From: Flavobacteriaceae bacterium
GTDB taxonomy: Bacteria > Bacteroidota > Bacteroidia > Flavobacteriales > Flavobacteriaceae
Assembly (NCBI GenBank): GCA_002702895.1
Contig: PACX01000029.1
Span: 23,031 to 56,049, forward strand
Length of the DNA: 33,019 nucleotides
Reading direction: 5' to 3'
Shown here: positions 15,226 through 22,463 of the stretch, piece after piece
Layout: every line of letters starts with the position of its first letter
Position numbering within the stretch: the first letter of the stretch is position 1
The notes under the pieces: generated by a model
What the model was told of the DNA's origin: nothing
Seen by the model: only the letters and a program-made list of their open reading frames with translations
The model's database searches: none
Translations under genes and position numbers: made by a program

Positions 15226-16787
15226 TTATATCCTGGCTGTTTTATTTCAAAATTTTCTTTCTTCTTTGCATTTAACACCATTTCCTTTACATTATTTAAT
15301 AATTTTTTAGAGTCATAAATAATACCATCTTTTATTGTGAATTTAACTCCGCCAACTCTAACAATCTCATTTTGATCATTTAATTTTATTGCCCCAGTTC
15401 CATAAAGTGTTTTTAGGTTTTCTAAAGGATTTTCTTCAATGATTATTAAATCAGCTAATTTTCCAACTTCAACAGAACCTATTAATTTATCGGCACCTAA
15501 TGCTTCTGCTCCATTTAATGTAGCGGCTTTTATAACCTCAAGAGGATGAAAACCTGCTTCTCTAAGTAATTCTAGTTCTCTTATAAAACCAAAACCATAC
15601 AATTGGTAAATAAATCCTGAATCAGATCCAGCAGTAACTCTTCCTCCTCTATTTTTAAATTCATTTATAAAGGTCATCCAAAGTTTATAATTATTCTTCC
15701 ATGTAACTTCTTGTTCCGTTCCCCAATAGTGCCAATAGGATCCATGAGATATCTTACTTGGTTCATAAAATCTCCACAATGATGGCAATGTGTATTCTTC
15801 ATGCCATTCAGCTCTTCTTGCCTTATGTAGATCACGACTAGCTTCGTATATATTAAAGGTTGGATCAATAGTAAAATCCAAATCAATGAGCTCATTCATT
15901 ACATTATTCCAATGATCAGAGTAGGGTAAAGCAGCTTGTGACCAAAGTTTTCCTGCTTCTTCAAACCTGTGTTGTTCATTTTGATAATTATAATTAGCGG
16001 GATAATTTTGTATTGTTTTATCTGTAAAAAGTGCTTCAGGTAATCCGTACCAATGTTCCATGGTAGTTAAACCAGCTCTTGCTGAATTAAGTACATTCCA
16101 TCTAGCAACACTTAATTGAGCATGATGGCATGCTGATTTTAAACCAAGTTTTTTATTTTCATCTAAGGCTGCTTTCATTATTTCTGGGGGAGCTCCAAAA
16201 AATTTAATTCCATCAGCACCTTTTTTTGCATTTTTTCTCACCCATTCTCTCGCTTGATCAGCCTTCGTTATAATTTCACCAGATCCAAAGCCAGTATATG
16301 AAAAAATTCTTGGTGCAATAATCGTATTCTCTTCGCTTTTCTTTTTTAAATCTAGAGAAAAATCAGCACTTCTTCCACTAGGTTCCCTTATAGTAGTAAT
16401 TCCATGACTTAACCACAATTTAAAAACATAATCAGGTTCAGCTCCTTGATATTTTCCACCGATATGACCATGCATATCAATAAAACCAGGTAATAAATAC
16501 ATTCCATTACAATCAATTTCTTTTCCGTTTTTTTCTAAAAGAGGACCACTCTTTCTTTTGCTAATACCTGGATATCCAACAGTCTCAATTTTTGTTATTA
16601 CATTATTTCTAACTTCAATATCAATTGGTCCTAGCGGTGGGGCTCCATTTCCATTTATTAGCGTTACTCCTCTTATGATTAATTGTTGATAAGGACCTTC
16701 ACTAAAATTTTCTTGGGAATTAATAAATTTAAACTGCACCGTAAAAAATATTATACAAAGGAGTTTTACAATATTTATTTTTTTCAT
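15222..16787 (-). CDS. Exported amidohydrolase family protein
   Basis: A 521-residue metal-dependent hydrolase of the amidohydrolase superfamily with a signal peptide (MKKINIVKLLCIIFFTVQFKF). Visible metal ligands are HxH in DMHGHIGG, a lysine in GADGIKFFGAP that could be the carbamylated bridging residue, H in SACHHAQLS, H in TTMEHWYGL, and D in TAGSDSGFIY. The composite N-/C-terminal beta-sandwich is present (RGVTLINGNGAPPLGPIDIEV and ADLIIIEENPLENL), as in imidazolonepropionase-like and prolidase-like members. The substrate is not predictable; a periplasmic dipeptidase or cyclic-amide hydrolase is plausible. The gene is alone on its strand between pyrF and the amt terminator. Confidence 0.85.
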   Translation of the reverse strand: MKKINIVKLLCIIFFTVQFKFINSQENFSEGPYQQLIIRGVTLINGNGAPPLGPIDIEVRNNVITKIETVGYPGISKRKSGPLLEKNGKEIDCNGMYLLPGFIDMHGHIGGKYQGAEPDYVFKLWLSHGITTIREPSGRSADFSLDLKKKSEENTIIAPRIFSYTGFGSGEIITKADQAREWVRKNAKKGADGIKFFGAPPEIMKAALDENKKLGLKSACHHAQLSVARWNVLNSARAGLTTMEHWYGLPEALFTDKTIQNYPANYNYQNEQHRFEEAGKLWSQAALPYSDHWNNVMNELIDLDFTIDPTFNIYEASRDLHKARRAEWHEEYTLPSLWRFYEPSKISHGSYWHYWGTEQEVTWKNNYKLWMTFINEFKNRGGRVTAGSDSGFIYQLYGFGFIRELELLREAGFHPLEVIKAATLNGAEALGADKLIGSVEVGKLADLIIIEENPLENLKTLYGTGAIKLNDQNEIVRVGGVKFTIKDGIIYDSKKLLNNVKEMVLNAKKKENFEIKQPGYN

Positions 16788-16857
16788 GAAAGTAAATTTT
16801 ATATGAAAATAGTTATATTTTTTATTTTCTGAATTATATTATAAAATATTGTAGAAA

Positions 16858-16888
16858 TAAAAAAAAGGGAGGTCAATACTGACCTCCC
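16858..16888 (-). terminator. Intrinsic terminator of the porin-glnK-amt operon
   Basis: A perfect 9-bp stem (GGGAGGTCA / TGACCTCCC) with a 4-base loop lies 41 bases after the amt stop codon on the minus strand, and a run of Ts follows it on that strand. It also separates the amt operon from the amidohydrolase gene downstream on the same strand. Confidence 0.92.
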
Positions 16889-16928
16889 CAAACAAAACAA
16901 CTAACATTATGTTAGGAAATTTAAATTT

Positions 16929-18185
16929 TTAGTTCATTGAAAAATCCCCATATGCTCCTGTACCATGTTCAGCTAAATCAAGTCCTTTGTCTTCTTCAAC
17001 TTCCTCAACCCTTAAACCTAAAATAGATTTTACTGTTAATGTTATAATAGTTCCAAATATTACACAGAATAGTCCAGCAATTCCAATACAAGCTAATTGA
17101 ACCATGAACTGTGTAAAGCTTCCAGTGTTAATTACCCCAAGATTGCCAAAAATACCAACAGCTAATGTTCCCCAGATTCCACAAAATAAGTGAACAGGTA
17201 TTGCTCCAACAGGATCATCAAGCTTACATTTATCTAATAAGGCAACAGAAAGTACTACAATTACACCAGCAATTAATCCAATTATAATTGCAGAGCCGGG
17301 AAGCATTTGATCTGCTCCGGCTGTTATACCCACTAAACCTCCTAATACTCCATTCATAAACATTGTTAGATCTAGATTATTATATAATAATCGAGAGAAT
17401 AATGCAGCACCTATTCCACCAGCAGCTGCAGCTAAACATGTTGTTACCAATGTTATTGATGTTAATTCTGGATCCGCAGATAATACAGATCCTCCATTAA
17501 AACCAAACCAACCTAACCATAAAATTAAAACTCCGGCAGCAGATAAAGGAATATTAGATCCTGGAATAGCAAGTGGTTTTCCATCTGAATCAAATTTTCC
17601 TTTTCTAGCACCTAAAAAGTATATTACAACTAATGCACCCCAACCACCTACTGAATGAACAAGAGTTGATCCTGCAAAATCATAAAAACCTATTTCTTCT
17701 GAGATAAAAGTTGAGAAAAATCCACTTCCCCATTGCCATGATCCAACTATTGGATATACTATAGCAACATAAAGAAAGGCTATAGCCATAAAGGAGTTAA
17801 TTTTTATTCTTTCAGCAACAGCACCTGAAATAATTGTAGCAGCTGTTGCAGCAAACATTCCTTGGAAAAGAAAATCTGTCCAATAAGTGTATCCTCCATC
17901 AGCATATGTAAGTTGATCATAGTCAATTCCTGGGTCTATGCCTGTTCCAGAAAATCCTAGAACTCCATCTATTATATTAAAATCTTCTGGATACATTAAA
18001 TTGAATCCAAAAGCACAATAAACAATTAAACCCATTGTAATTACAAAGAAATTTTTGAATAAAATATTTATTGTATTTTTTTGTCTAGTAAGTCCTATTT
18101 CAAGGAACGAAAATCCTAAGTGCATAAAAAATACTAGCGCTGTACAGATCATCATCCATACGTTATTTGTAGTTAATAATTCCAT
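16929..18185 (-). CDS. amt: Ammonium transporter
   Basis: A 418-residue inner-membrane channel with eleven predicted membrane segments. Key features are FLEIGLTRQKN in the first helix region, the first pore histidine in DFAGSTLVHSVGGWGAL, the second in IPVHLFCGIWGTLAVG, and the aromatic and glycine-rich linker PGSNIPLSAAGVLILWLGWFGFNGGS. It conducts ammonium or ammonia into the cell under nitrogen limitation. The C-terminal tail (GLRVEEVEEDKGLDLAEHGTGAYG) is the typical cytosolic tail that docks PII. The PII gene is 7 bases upstream and a porin gene precedes that, so the three form an uptake operon ended by the strong hairpin downstream. Confidence 0.97.
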   Translation of the reverse strand: MELLTTNNVWMMICTALVFFMHLGFSFLEIGLTRQKNTINILFKNFFVITMGLIVYCAFGFNLMYPEDFNIIDGVLGFSGTGIDPGIDYDQLTYADGGYTYWTDFLFQGMFAATAATIISGAVAERIKINSFMAIAFLYVAIVYPIVGSWQWGSGFFSTFISEEIGFYDFAGSTLVHSVGGWGALVVIYFLGARKGKFDSDGKPLAIPGSNIPLSAAGVLILWLGWFGFNGGSVLSADPELTSITLVTTCLAAAAGGIGAALFSRLLYNNLDLTMFMNGVLGGLVGITAGADQMLPGSAIIIGLIAGVIVVLSVALLDKCKLDDPVGAIPVHLFCGIWGTLAVGIFGNLGVINTGSFTQFMVQLACIGIAGLFCVIFGTIITLTVKSILGLRVEEVEEDKGLDLAEHGTGAYGDFSMN

Positions 18186-18192
18186 AATAATT

Positions 18193-18531
18193 TTAGTTTA
18201 ATGATGTTTTACCTTTTTCTTTTGTTCTAATCCTATATGCCTCTTCTATTGAAGAAACAAATATTTTCCCATCTCCAACTTCACCAGTGTAAGCAGATTC
18301 TAGTATTGCAGTAATTGTTTTTTCAACAAAAGGTTCTGAAACAATAATTGATAGTTTTGTTCTTTGAATCTTTGCTGTGCTATATGTAATCCCTCTGTAT
18401 ACATGTCCTACTTTCTCATTTCCTATTCCCGTAACATCGCAGTAAGAAAAGAAATTTACCTCTACATTATATAGAGCTTGTTTTACATCAGAAAATTTAG
18501 ATTTTCGGATGATAGCTTCAATTTTTTTCAT
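18193..18531 (-). CDS. glnK: PII nitrogen regulatory protein, GlnK-type
   Basis: A 112-residue trimeric signal protein that senses ATP/ADP and 2-oxoglutarate and blocks Amt. The frame is MKKIEAIIRKSKF at the start, TGEVGDGKIFVSSIEEAYRIRT (ATP-binding B-loop region) near the end, and the T-loop GIGNEKVGHVYRGITY. Compared with E. coli GlnB (GFGRQKGHTELYRGAEY), the T-loop is one residue shorter and the key Gln39, which contacts Mg and 2-oxoglutarate, is Glu39. The tyrosine equivalent to Tyr51 (Tyr50 here) is retained. I believe these differences are usual in flavobacteria. The location between porin and Amt supports the GlnK role. Confidence 0.95.
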   Translation of the reverse strand: MKKIEAIIRKSKFSDVKQALYNVEVNFFSYCDVTGIGNEKVGHVYRGITYSTAKIQRTKLSIIVSEPFVEKTITAILESAYTGEVGDGKIFVSSIEEAYRIRTKEKGKTSLN

Positions 18532-18559
18532 TTTTTTAGTTTTTTTAATTAAAGTTATA

Positions 18560-19228
18560 TTAAAAACTCATTCCAAATACTAGGAATGCAGCTTCACTAT
18601 CCGGATTGTAAATAAATGACCCTGATAGTGGTAATGAATATTCTTCTGTCAACTTAATGTCTTTAGATCCTCCAAAAGACAAATTTACTAATCCACTATC
18701 TCCACCAGCATAAAAAGCATCTTTGCTGTCACTTCCAAATCCTAATCCAATATCAACCGCTCCAATAGGAAATGCGGCTTCAACATAAAGCGCTTCAGCA
18801 TCAGTAAAATATCCAATAGTTAATCCAATAGGACCCAGATTAGCTGATCCTGAAATTTCCATCCAATCGCTGTCAAACAACCCAGGATTTCCAGATCCGT
18901 AAGTTCCATCGTTGGTAGGAAATGAGTAATTAGTTAATGTAAGGGCTAATGGACCAAAGTCATAAGATATCCATAAGTCTAACTCGTTACCTCCTCCACT
19001 TGCAGTTGTTGGAAAACTTCCCCAAACACCACCGGTTAAAGATCCTGAACCAAGTTCCATCCATGGTTGAATATGAGCTCCAGATCCAAATTGAGTCCCT
19101 CTCCATACATAAGAACTTACTAAATCAGCACCAAAATCTTGAGCTGAAACAGTGTTAGAATTGAAACTTATAATTGCTGATATAACTGCAATTGAAAGAA
19201 TCGATAATTTGTGTTTAAATTTCTTCAT
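18560..19228 (-). CDS. TorF-like putative porin
   Basis: A 222-residue outer-membrane protein. Residues 1-29 are a signal peptide (KLSILSIAVISAIISF, cleavage after VSA). The body is a run of short amphipathic strands starting FGADLVSSYVWRGTQFGSGAHIQP, a feature of the TorF/Gcw_chp family of putative porins, and ends with an aromatic-terminated strand (FLVFGMSF). It is the promoter-proximal gene of the operon with glnK and amt, 28 bases before glnK, so it probably lets ammonium or another small nitrogen source cross the outer membrane; that role is inferred from position only. Confidence 0.82.
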   Translation of the reverse strand: MKKFKHKLSILSIAVISAIISFNSNTVSAQDFGADLVSSYVWRGTQFGSGAHIQPWMELGSGSLTGGVWGSFPTTASGGGNELDLWISYDFGPLALTLTNYSFPTNDGTYGSGNPGLFDSDWMEISGSANLGPIGLTIGYFTDAEALYVEAAFPIGAVDIGLGFGSDSKDAFYAGGDSGLVNLSFGGSKDIKLTEEYSLPLSGSFIYNPDSEAAFLVFGMSF

Positions 19229-19277
19229 AATTTAAATTTTAATTAGTTATTAATCATTTTTGTTAAATAATTCATAA

Positions 19278-19285
19278 CAAATCTA
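19278..19285 (-). promoter_or_regulatory. Possible -7 element of the porin-glnK-amt operon
   Basis: On the minus strand the bases read TAGATTTG, matching TAnnTTTG, 50 bases upstream of the porin start. It overlaps the first of three small inverted repeats in this spacer. No TTG is found at the -33 distance, which would suit an activated promoter. Confidence 0.45.
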
Positions 19286-19341
19286 AGATTTACATAAATT
19301 AATCTTATAAAAAAGATTTAAATATTCATAATTTTTATGAA
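19280..19341. repeat. Cluster of inverted repeats upstream of the ammonium-uptake operon
   Basis: Three short inverted repeats lie in the 204-base spacer between the porin start and the end of crcB: AATCT-A-AGATT (19280-19290), AATCTT-6 bases-AAGATT (19301-19318) and TTCATAA-TTT-TTATGAA (19325-19341). The first two share the half-site AATCT and are about 24 bp apart centre to centre. They sit over and upstream of the candidate -7 element, where an activator would bind. The region is AT-rich, so some of this symmetry may be chance. Confidence 0.4.
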
Positions 19342-19432
19342 ATTGATAATTTATTAATATAGAAATTTATTTAATAGTAAAATGATGGGGTGTAAATTAT
19401 TAATTTATTCAATTAAGGGATTTTCTAAAATA

Positions 19433-19798
19433 CTATTTTGATAGTTCTAGACCTAAAATGATTGCAATGAAACCTAAAAATAGTGATAATAAAGTATAGA
19501 TTAAAACTTGAGAAATATCTCCATTTTTTATTAACGAAATATTTTCATAGGCAAATGTTGAAAATGTAGTTAAACCTCCACAAAATCCTGCAGCTAATAG
19601 TATTGTCTGGGGTGAATTAAGATGTTCATTTTTTATAGCATAACCTAAAACTAAACCTAAAATAAAACATCCAACAGTGTTAGATAGTAGAGTAGGAATA
19701 GGAAATTTTGAATAATTAAAAAATGAAATTTGAGAAAGAAAAAATCTAAATACACTTCCTAGCCCCCCGCCAATAAAAACCAATAAAAATTGTTTCAT
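19433..19798 (-). CDS. crcB: Fluoride channel/exporter
   Basis: A 121-residue membrane protein of the CrcB/FluC family, a dual-topology dimer that lets fluoride leave the cell. It has four membrane helices and the family motifs GGGLGSVFRFFLS at the start, the pore asparagine in LLSNTVGCFILG, and GFCGGLTTFSTFAYE with the fluoride-coordinating phenylalanines and central Na+ site. I chose the ATG of MKQFLLVF; the frame runs 22 codons further upstream without a family match. This start overlaps the stop of the upstream small membrane-protein gene by 4 bases (ATGA), implying translational coupling. No fluoride-riboswitch fold is recognisable upstream. Confidence 0.92.
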   Translation of the reverse strand: MKQFLLVFIGGGLGSVFRFFLSQISFFNYSKFPIPTLLSNTVGCFILGLVLGYAIKNEHLNSPQTILLAAGFCGGLTTFSTFAYENISLIKNGDISQVLIYTLLSLFLGFIAIILGLELSK

Positions 19799-19983
19799 GA
19801 AACGCTTAATTTTTTTAAATATAATAGGATACAAAAAAATATAATAAAACCTAATATTACCCATCTTATTCCCTTATATGTGCCGTTAAGTTTCTTTAAA
19901 TCTTTTTTGTAACTATAAGTAATAATAATCAAAAATGAAATAAAAAATAAAACTCCAAAAGCAATTTGACCATTGCTAAACAT
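19795..19983 (-). CDS. Small two-helix membrane protein upstream of crcB
   Basis: A 62-residue protein with two predicted membrane helices (FGVLFFISFLIIITYSY and WVILGFIIFFCILLYL) separated by a short basic loop (KKDLKKLNGTYKG). I do not know a named family, but I recall similar short proteins (N-terminal MF.NGQI) in flavobacteria. Its stop overlaps the crcB start in ATGA, so the two are translated together. Whether it takes part in fluoride export or is simply carried along cannot be told. A promoter with both -33 and -7 elements precedes it. Confidence 0.72.
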   Translation of the reverse strand: MFSNGQIAFGVLFFISFLIIITYSYKKDLKKLNGTYKGIRWVILGFIIFFCILLYLKKLSVS

Positions 19984-20000
19984 ATTTAACTATTTTAGAT

Positions 20001-20034
20001 CAAAAATAATATTAAATACAATATGAAACATCAA
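20001..20034 (-). promoter_or_regulatory. Promoter of the small membrane protein-crcB operon
   Basis: On the minus strand TTG (20032-20034) is followed after 23 bases by TATTTTTG (20001-20008), matching TTG-N17-23-TAnnTTTG. The -7 element ends 17 bases before the ATG, giving a leader of about 11 bases. The -33 element lies inside the first codons of the divergent MazG-like gene. Confidence 0.5.
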
Positions 20035-20406
20035 TTAAATTCAGTTAAAAAATTCCATGAGGTTTACAAATTAAACTATAGTGAAACTCCAACAACAGAA
20101 ATCGACTTAAATACAATAAAACTTAGATTTAATTTAATGGATGAAGAGAATAAAGAATATTTTGAAGCTGCTAAAAACAACGATTTAATAGAAGTTGCTG
20201 ATGCATTAGGTGATATGCTATATATTTTATGTGGAACTATAATCGAACATGGTATGCAAAATAAAATTGAAGAAATTTTTAATGAAATTCAAAGAAGTAA
20301 TATGAGTAAATTAGATAAAAATGGAAATCCAATATATCGGGAGGACGGAAAAGTAATGAAAGGTCCAAATTACTTCAAACCAAATATCTCAAGTATAATA
20401 AATTAA
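20023..20406 (+). CDS. MazG-like nucleotide pyrophosphohydrolase
   Basis: A 127-residue cytosolic protein of the all-alpha NTP pyrophosphohydrolase superfamily (MazG / phosphoribosyl-ATP pyrophosphohydrolase-like). The metal-binding acids appear as DEENKEYFEA and, one helix later, EVADALGDMLYIL (ExxE followed by ExxD). The C-terminal FNEIQRSNMSKLDKNGNPIYREDGKVMKGPNYFKP is the usual tail of the phosphoribosyl-ATP pyrophosphohydrolase-like subgroup, which is not tied to histidine synthesis. It probably cleaves non-canonical or excess nucleoside triphosphates. Its stop codon is interlocked with that of ilvE in TTAA. Confidence 0.85.
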   Translation: MKHQLNSVKKFHEVYKLNYSETPTTEIDLNTIKLRFNLMDEENKEYFEAAKNNDLIEVADALGDMLYILCGTIIEHGMQNKIEEIFNEIQRSNMSKLDKNGNPIYREDGKVMKGPNYFKPNISSIIN

Positions 20407-21446
20407 ACCTCAAATCTCCATCCATATGGATCTTTCGAAACATTATATTGAATATCATTTAATTTTTTCTTGAAAAATTTTGACCAAGAATTTTCAATTT
20501 TTGGCAAGTCATAATATTTTTCTTCGTAACCATAACCAATTATAGGTAAAACCACTACAGCAGTACCGCATCCAAAAATTTCTTTTAGCTCACCATCATC
20601 TGTAGCTTTTATAATTTCTGAAACCCTAATAGGTCTAATTTCAATATTAATTTGTTCTTTTTTTGCAATTTCTATTAAACTTTTTCTAGTTATTCCATCT
20701 AAAATACTATCACTTGTTGGTGGAGTTAAAAGTTTATTTCCAATTCTAAAAAATAAATTCATGGTTCCAGCTTCTTCAATAAATTCATGATTAGAAGAGT
20801 CTGTCCAAATAATTTGCTGAAAACCTTCTTTTCTAGCGATAAGAGTGGGATAAAACTGAGCTGCATAATTTCCAGCAGCCTTAGCATATCCAACACCACC
20901 TTTCGATGCTCTACTAAATGATTTTTCTATTTTTACTTTTACATCACCAGAATAGTATGATTTTGCCGGAGTACAAATTATCATAAACTTGTATTCTGTT
21001 GCTTCATTTGCATTAATACTTTTCTGATCGGCAAAAATAAAAGGTCTTATGTATAGTGAATTTCCTATTCCAGTCTTAATCCAATCTTTATCTATATCAA
21101 TAAGTTTTTTTAGAGCTTCAATAAATAATTTTTCTGGGATTACAGGCATAGCTAGTCTTTCCAAAGATTTTACCAATCTAGAATGGTTATCCTTTGGTCT
21201 GAATAACCAAACTTTTCCTAATTGATCTTTATAGGCTTTCATTCCTTCAAAGCAAGCTTGTCCGTAATGGAGTGCTCGAGCAGATGGGCTTATTGAAATT
21301 GGTTGATATGGTTTAATTTCTGGATTTAACCATTTTCCATTTCTAAATGAGCATTCAAACATGTGATCAGTAAAAACTGTACCAAAATCTAAATTATTAA
21401 AATCTACACTTAGAATATTAGATTTTTTTACTTTTTCAATTTTCAT
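20403..21446 (-). CDS. ilvE: Branched-chain amino acid aminotransferase
   Basis: A 347-residue PLP fold-type IV aminotransferase that interconverts branched-chain amino acids and their 2-oxo acids using glutamate. Motifs include DHMFECSFRNGKW, ARALHYGQACFEGMKAY, KGGVGYAKAAGNYAAQFYPT (which contains the PLP lysine region), and the signature EEAGTMNLFFRIG with DGITRKSLIEIAK after it. GCGTAVVVLPI and a C-terminal DPYGWRFEV also fit IlvE of the longer (BCAT/eukaryote-like) subgroup. It diverges from the TIGR01777 gene, and the two starts are 61 bases apart with overlapping promoter-like elements. Confidence 0.95.
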   Translation of the reverse strand: MKIEKVKKSNILSVDFNNLDFGTVFTDHMFECSFRNGKWLNPEIKPYQPISISPSARALHYGQACFEGMKAYKDQLGKVWLFRPKDNHSRLVKSLERLAMPVIPEKLFIEALKKLIDIDKDWIKTGIGNSLYIRPFIFADQKSINANEATEYKFMIICTPAKSYYSGDVKVKIEKSFSRASKGGVGYAKAAGNYAAQFYPTLIARKEGFQQIIWTDSSNHEFIEEAGTMNLFFRIGNKLLTPPTSDSILDGITRKSLIEIAKKEQINIEIRPIRVSEIIKATDDGELKEIFGCGTAVVVLPIIGYGYEEKYYDLPKIENSWSKFFKKKLNDIQYNVSKDPYGWRFEV

Positions 21447-21456
21447 GGAGAATGAA

Positions 21457-21487
21457 TTGTTATTAGCAAAATTACAAATTAACTTTG
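21457..21487 (+). promoter_or_regulatory. Promoter of the TIGR01777 gene
   Basis: TTG (21457-21459), 20 bases, then TAACTTTG (21480-21487) gives a full match to the flavobacterial consensus TTG-N17-23-TAnnTTTG. The ATG at 21508 lies 20 bases after the -7 element, which supports that start over the first in-frame ATG at 21445, which lies upstream of this promoter. Confidence 0.7.
21467..21474 (-). promoter_or_regulatory. Possible -7 element for ilvE
   Basis: On the minus strand TAATTTTG matches TAnnTTTG, 20 bases upstream of the ilvE ATG. A TTG lies upstream but at only 15 bases. The element sits inside the spacer of the opposing promoter, so the two polymerases could not bind together. Confidence 0.45.
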
Positions 21488-21507
21488 ATCAAATTAAAAA
21501 TATATTA

Positions 21508-22419
21508 ATGAGATTTTTAGTAACTGGAGCAACTGGCCTAATTGGGAAAAAAATAGTTGAAATTATTTTAAAAAGAGGAGATAAATTAAGTGTTTTATCA
21601 ACAAATAAAAAATATATTAACAATAGTTCAGTTTCAATAAATTATTATTATTGGAATCCTGAAATGGGAATTATTAATAAAAATTGTTTAAAGGATGTTG
21701 ATGTTATAATTAATCTTACTGGTTCACCTATTGCTCAATTGTGGACAAGAAAAACAAAAAAATCAATTTTATTTAGTAGAGTAAATTCAGTTAATTTATT
21801 AAAAAAACTTATTTTAAATCAAAAAGAAAGGAAAATTAAACAATTTGTATGTGCATCTGCTATAGGTATCTATCCATCAAATATGAATATTGAGTTTACT
21901 GAACAATCAAAGTTCGTTTCAAAATCTTTTTTAGGAGAAACTGTTAAAAAATGGGAAGCTAGTTGTATTTCAATTGAAGAATCAAATATTAAAGTTTTAA
22001 AACTTAGAATAGGTCTTGTCCTTTCAATGAATGGAGGCTTACTAAAACCAATTGCAATTTTAACAAAGAATTTTCTTGGCACCTGGTTTGGAGATGGAAA
22101 AAATTATTACTCTTGGATCCATATTGATGATATTGCTAAATCAATCATTTTTTTAATTGATAATAAAAAACATGGTATTTACAATTTAGTTTCTCCAAAT
22201 CCTGTAAATAGTAAAAATTTTGTTTTAGAGATTGCGAAATATTATAAAACAAAGGTTATTATTCCAAGTATTCCAAAAAAAATAATAAAATTTTTTACTG
22301 GTCAGATGTCAGAATTAATTATTATAAATCAAAAAGTTAGTTCTAATAAATTAATTTCTGAAGGATTCAAATTTAAATATATTGAATTAAAAACTGCATT
22401 AGAAAATTTGCTAAAATAA
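21508..22419 (+). CDS. TIGR01777 family epimerase-like protein
   Basis: A 303-residue extended short-chain dehydrogenase-like protein of the YfcH/SulA-like TIGR01777 family. It starts at the ATG of MRFLVTGATGLIGKKI (Rossmann GxxGxxG); an upstream in-frame ATG exists but precedes the promoter and adds a non-family extension. Other hallmarks are DVIINLTGSPIAQLWTRKTK, FVCASAIGIYPS, WEASCISIEE, LRIGLVLSMNGGLLK, WIHIDDIAKSIIFLI and the C-terminal DUF1731-type GFKFKYIELKTALENLL. The reaction and substrate are unknown for the family; it has been linked loosely to cell-division inhibition in plants and cyanobacteria. The gene stands alone, 151 bases before grpE. Confidence 0.88.
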   Translation: MRFLVTGATGLIGKKIVEIILKRGDKLSVLSTNKKYINNSSVSINYYYWNPEMGIINKNCLKDVDVIINLTGSPIAQLWTRKTKKSILFSRVNSVNLLKKLILNQKERKIKQFVCASAIGIYPSNMNIEFTEQSKFVSKSFLGETVKKWEASCISIEESNIKVLKLRIGLVLSMNGGLLKPIAILTKNFLGTWFGDGKNYYSWIHIDDIAKSIIFLIDNKKHGIYNLVSPNPVNSKNFVLEIAKYYKTKVIIPSIPKKIIKFFTGQMSELIIINQKVSSNKLISEGFKFKYIELKTALENLLK

Positions 22420-22430
22420 TTTGATGACAT

Positions 22431-22463
22431 TTTGACAAAATCACAAAAATGGCAGTACTTTTG
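22431..22463 (+). promoter_or_regulatory. Housekeeping-type -33/-7 promoter of grpE-dnaJ
   Basis: TTTG (22431-22434), 21 bases, then TACTTTTG (22456-22463) matches both Bacteroidota elements (-33 TTTG, -7 TAnnTTTG) with normal spacing; it is the best promoter in the window. The start of transcription should be near 22470, about 100 bases before the grpE ATG. A direct repeat TGACA-TTT-TGACA (22425-22437) overlaps the -33 element. Confidence 0.75.

Noticed and set aside
19984-20022. Fluoride riboswitch upstream of the crcB operon
   Set aside because: The leader is about 11 bases and has no pseudoknot-forming GGNGAU-like core.
21445-21507. Longer start for the TIGR01777 protein
   Set aside because: The extra 21 residues precede the Rossmann strand and would lie upstream of the predicted promoter; MRFLVTGATG is the family N-terminus.
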